Below are positions 4,931 to 5,620 of a stretch of DNA of 5,620 bases, one piece after another. The notes under the pieces are model-generated. The model ran no database searches. It was not told the origin of the DNA and saw only the letters and a program-made list of their open reading frames with translations. A program made the position numbers and the translations under genes. Numbering within the stretch: the stretch's first letter is position 1; every line of letters begins with the position of its first letter. The stretch is from Candidatus Methanoplasma sp. (GTDB taxonomy: Archaea; Thermoplasmatota; Thermoplasmata; Methanomassiliicoccales; Methanomethylophilaceae): the NCBI GenBank assembly GCA_031271555.1, contig JAISVN010000089.1:1-5620 (forward strand), written 5' to 3'.

Positions 4931-5620
4931 TTATGCTTTTTTCTTTATTACCAAAAAGTATGCTGCACAGATCACAACGGCAGCGATGATCGCTGCGATC
5001 GCCAGCATGATGCCGTAGTTATCTTCCGGTTCTTCGTCATAGATATCGCCGACGGTTATCTCGACATCTCCGATTATATTCTCCACTCTGTAGACCCCGT
5101 TCTCATCCGGTACGATTATTACTTTGTTCACTCTCACCTCAGATTTCACTCCTGAGTGGAATTCCACTGTAAAAGAGAACGATCCTCCGTGCGATATCTT
5201 TCTGTGATCGTCCATCGCGGTGACTGTGAATCCTTTCTCGGACGGAATGGAAACCGTATAGACATACTTCTCTGCGGTCGCAGAGACCGTCATGTCGCTG
5301 GTTATGTTCCATAATGTGTAAATCCCATCGACCTGATCGATGATCGCATCATCTGCAGAGACGACCAATGTGGCCGGGTCGTAGCCCTCTGCCATGAGTA
5401 CATTGAATGAGAACGACCCTCCGTATGGGATCGAAGATGCCGATCCTCCAAACGGTGATATTGTCCATCCCTGCCCCTGGACCATGGTCACGGAGTAGTT
5501 GGCGGTCGGTGCCGAGACGGTGACCAAACATGTCGCTGTTTTACCCCCGCTGTTCGTGGTGACTTCTATGATCGCCGTCCCGGGAGATTTTGCCGTGACC
5601 AAGCCTTTCGCGCTTACGGT
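4931..5620 (-). CDS. Surface protein, C-terminal 229 residues: Big_2 end, two beta repeats, membrane anchor (5' end outside window)
   Basis: The frame is open to the window edge, so the true start lies upstream; the TTG at 5602 is internal. Residues 1-37 of the visible part (KGLVTAKSPGTAIIEV, then GGKTATCLVTV) are the end of a bacterial Ig-like Big_2 domain. Two short beta repeats follow at 42-116 and 120-192, each with YGGSFSF or HGGSFSF, a GIYTLWNIT or GVYRVENII segment and a closing strand. Then come an acidic spacer (DIYDEEPEDN), a membrane helix at about 203-224 and a KKKA tail; the stop is TAA. The protein should be displayed outside the cell on a membrane stalk. It shares its C-terminal plan with the complete surface protein 576 bp downstream and is probably a paralogue. 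The N-terminal, possibly ligand-binding, part is not visible. Confidence 0.93.
   Translation of the reverse strand, partial: TVSAKGLVTAKSPGTAIIEVTTNSGGKTATCLVTVSAPTANYSVTMVQGQGWTISPFGGSASSIPYGGSFSFNVLMAEGYDPATLVVSADDAIIDQVDGIYTLWNITSDMTVSATAEKYVYTVSIPSEKGFTVTAMDDHRKISHGGSFSFTVEFHSGVKSEVRVNKVIIVPDENGVYRVENIIGDVEITVGDIYDEEPEDNYGIMLAIAAIIAAVVICAAYFLVIKKKA
5045..5497 (-). repeat. Two short beta-repeat domains in the partial surface protein
   Basis: Repeat 1 (5497-5273) starts YSVTMVQGQGW and repeat 2 (5263-5045) starts YTVSIPSEKGF. Both contain GGSFSF, a V-D/E-N/D-G-[IV]-Y turn and an N-I-x-x-D-[MV] strand. They match the three repeats in the neighbouring protein in length (about 75 residues) and pattern. 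Repeat 2 is more charged and lacks the GY of the central strand, as does the last, membrane-proximal repeat of the neighbour (DPYMEADV). Confidence 0.8.

Noticed and set aside
4756..5155. Plus-strand ORFs of 77 and 103 codons overlapping the end of the partial surface gene
   Set aside because: They are mostly antisense to the membrane anchor and last beta repeat of a clear gene and have no domain of their own.
5600..5602. TTG at 5602 as the start of the second surface protein
   Set aside because: The frame continues to the window edge and the residues before it belong to the same Big_2 domain, so the codon is internal.

Overview
The window looks archaeal. Reasons: a strong A/T-rich TATA-type element lies upstream of the helicase gene, both complete gene starts carry an AGTGAT ribosome-binding motif 5 nt before ATG, and the two surface proteins are anchored by a C-terminal membrane helix rather than a bacterial sorting signal. 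Large surface proteins built from GLUG-type repeats and short beta-sandwich repeats are familiar from gut and sediment methanogens, so a Methanomassiliicoccales-like archaeon is my best guess. That placement is inference; no marker gene in the window proves it.

Layout: all three supported genes run on the minus strand. Reading in the direction of transcription (high to low coordinates): (1) 5620-4931, the C-terminal 229 residues of a surface protein (end of a Big_2 Ig-like domain, two short beta repeats, membrane anchor); (2) a 576-bp intergenic region, 4930-4355, AT-rich in its middle, with T-tracts, inverted repeats, a hairpin with U-tracts on both strands and only doubtful ORFs; (3) 4354-1124, a complete 1076-residue surface protein with signal peptide, long beta-solenoid of nine NCY/GLUG repeats, a Big_3-like Ig domain, three copies of the same short beta repeat, and a membrane anchor; (4) a 168-bp gap with a promoter and two hairpins; (5) 955-1, the first 318 residues of a DEAD-box RNA helicase that runs off the window.

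The two surface proteins share their C-terminal plan (beta repeats, acidic spacer, one membrane helix, short basic tail) and look like tandem paralogues displayed on the cell surface, probably for adhesion. The helicase has its own promoter and is functionally unrelated: it should remodel RNA in the cytoplasm. I found no CRISPR array, mobile element, tRNA or rRNA. I did not find a clearly undescribed system. The best leads are the cysteine-bearing solenoid, the structured helicase leader and the possible plus-strand transcript in the long intergenic region.
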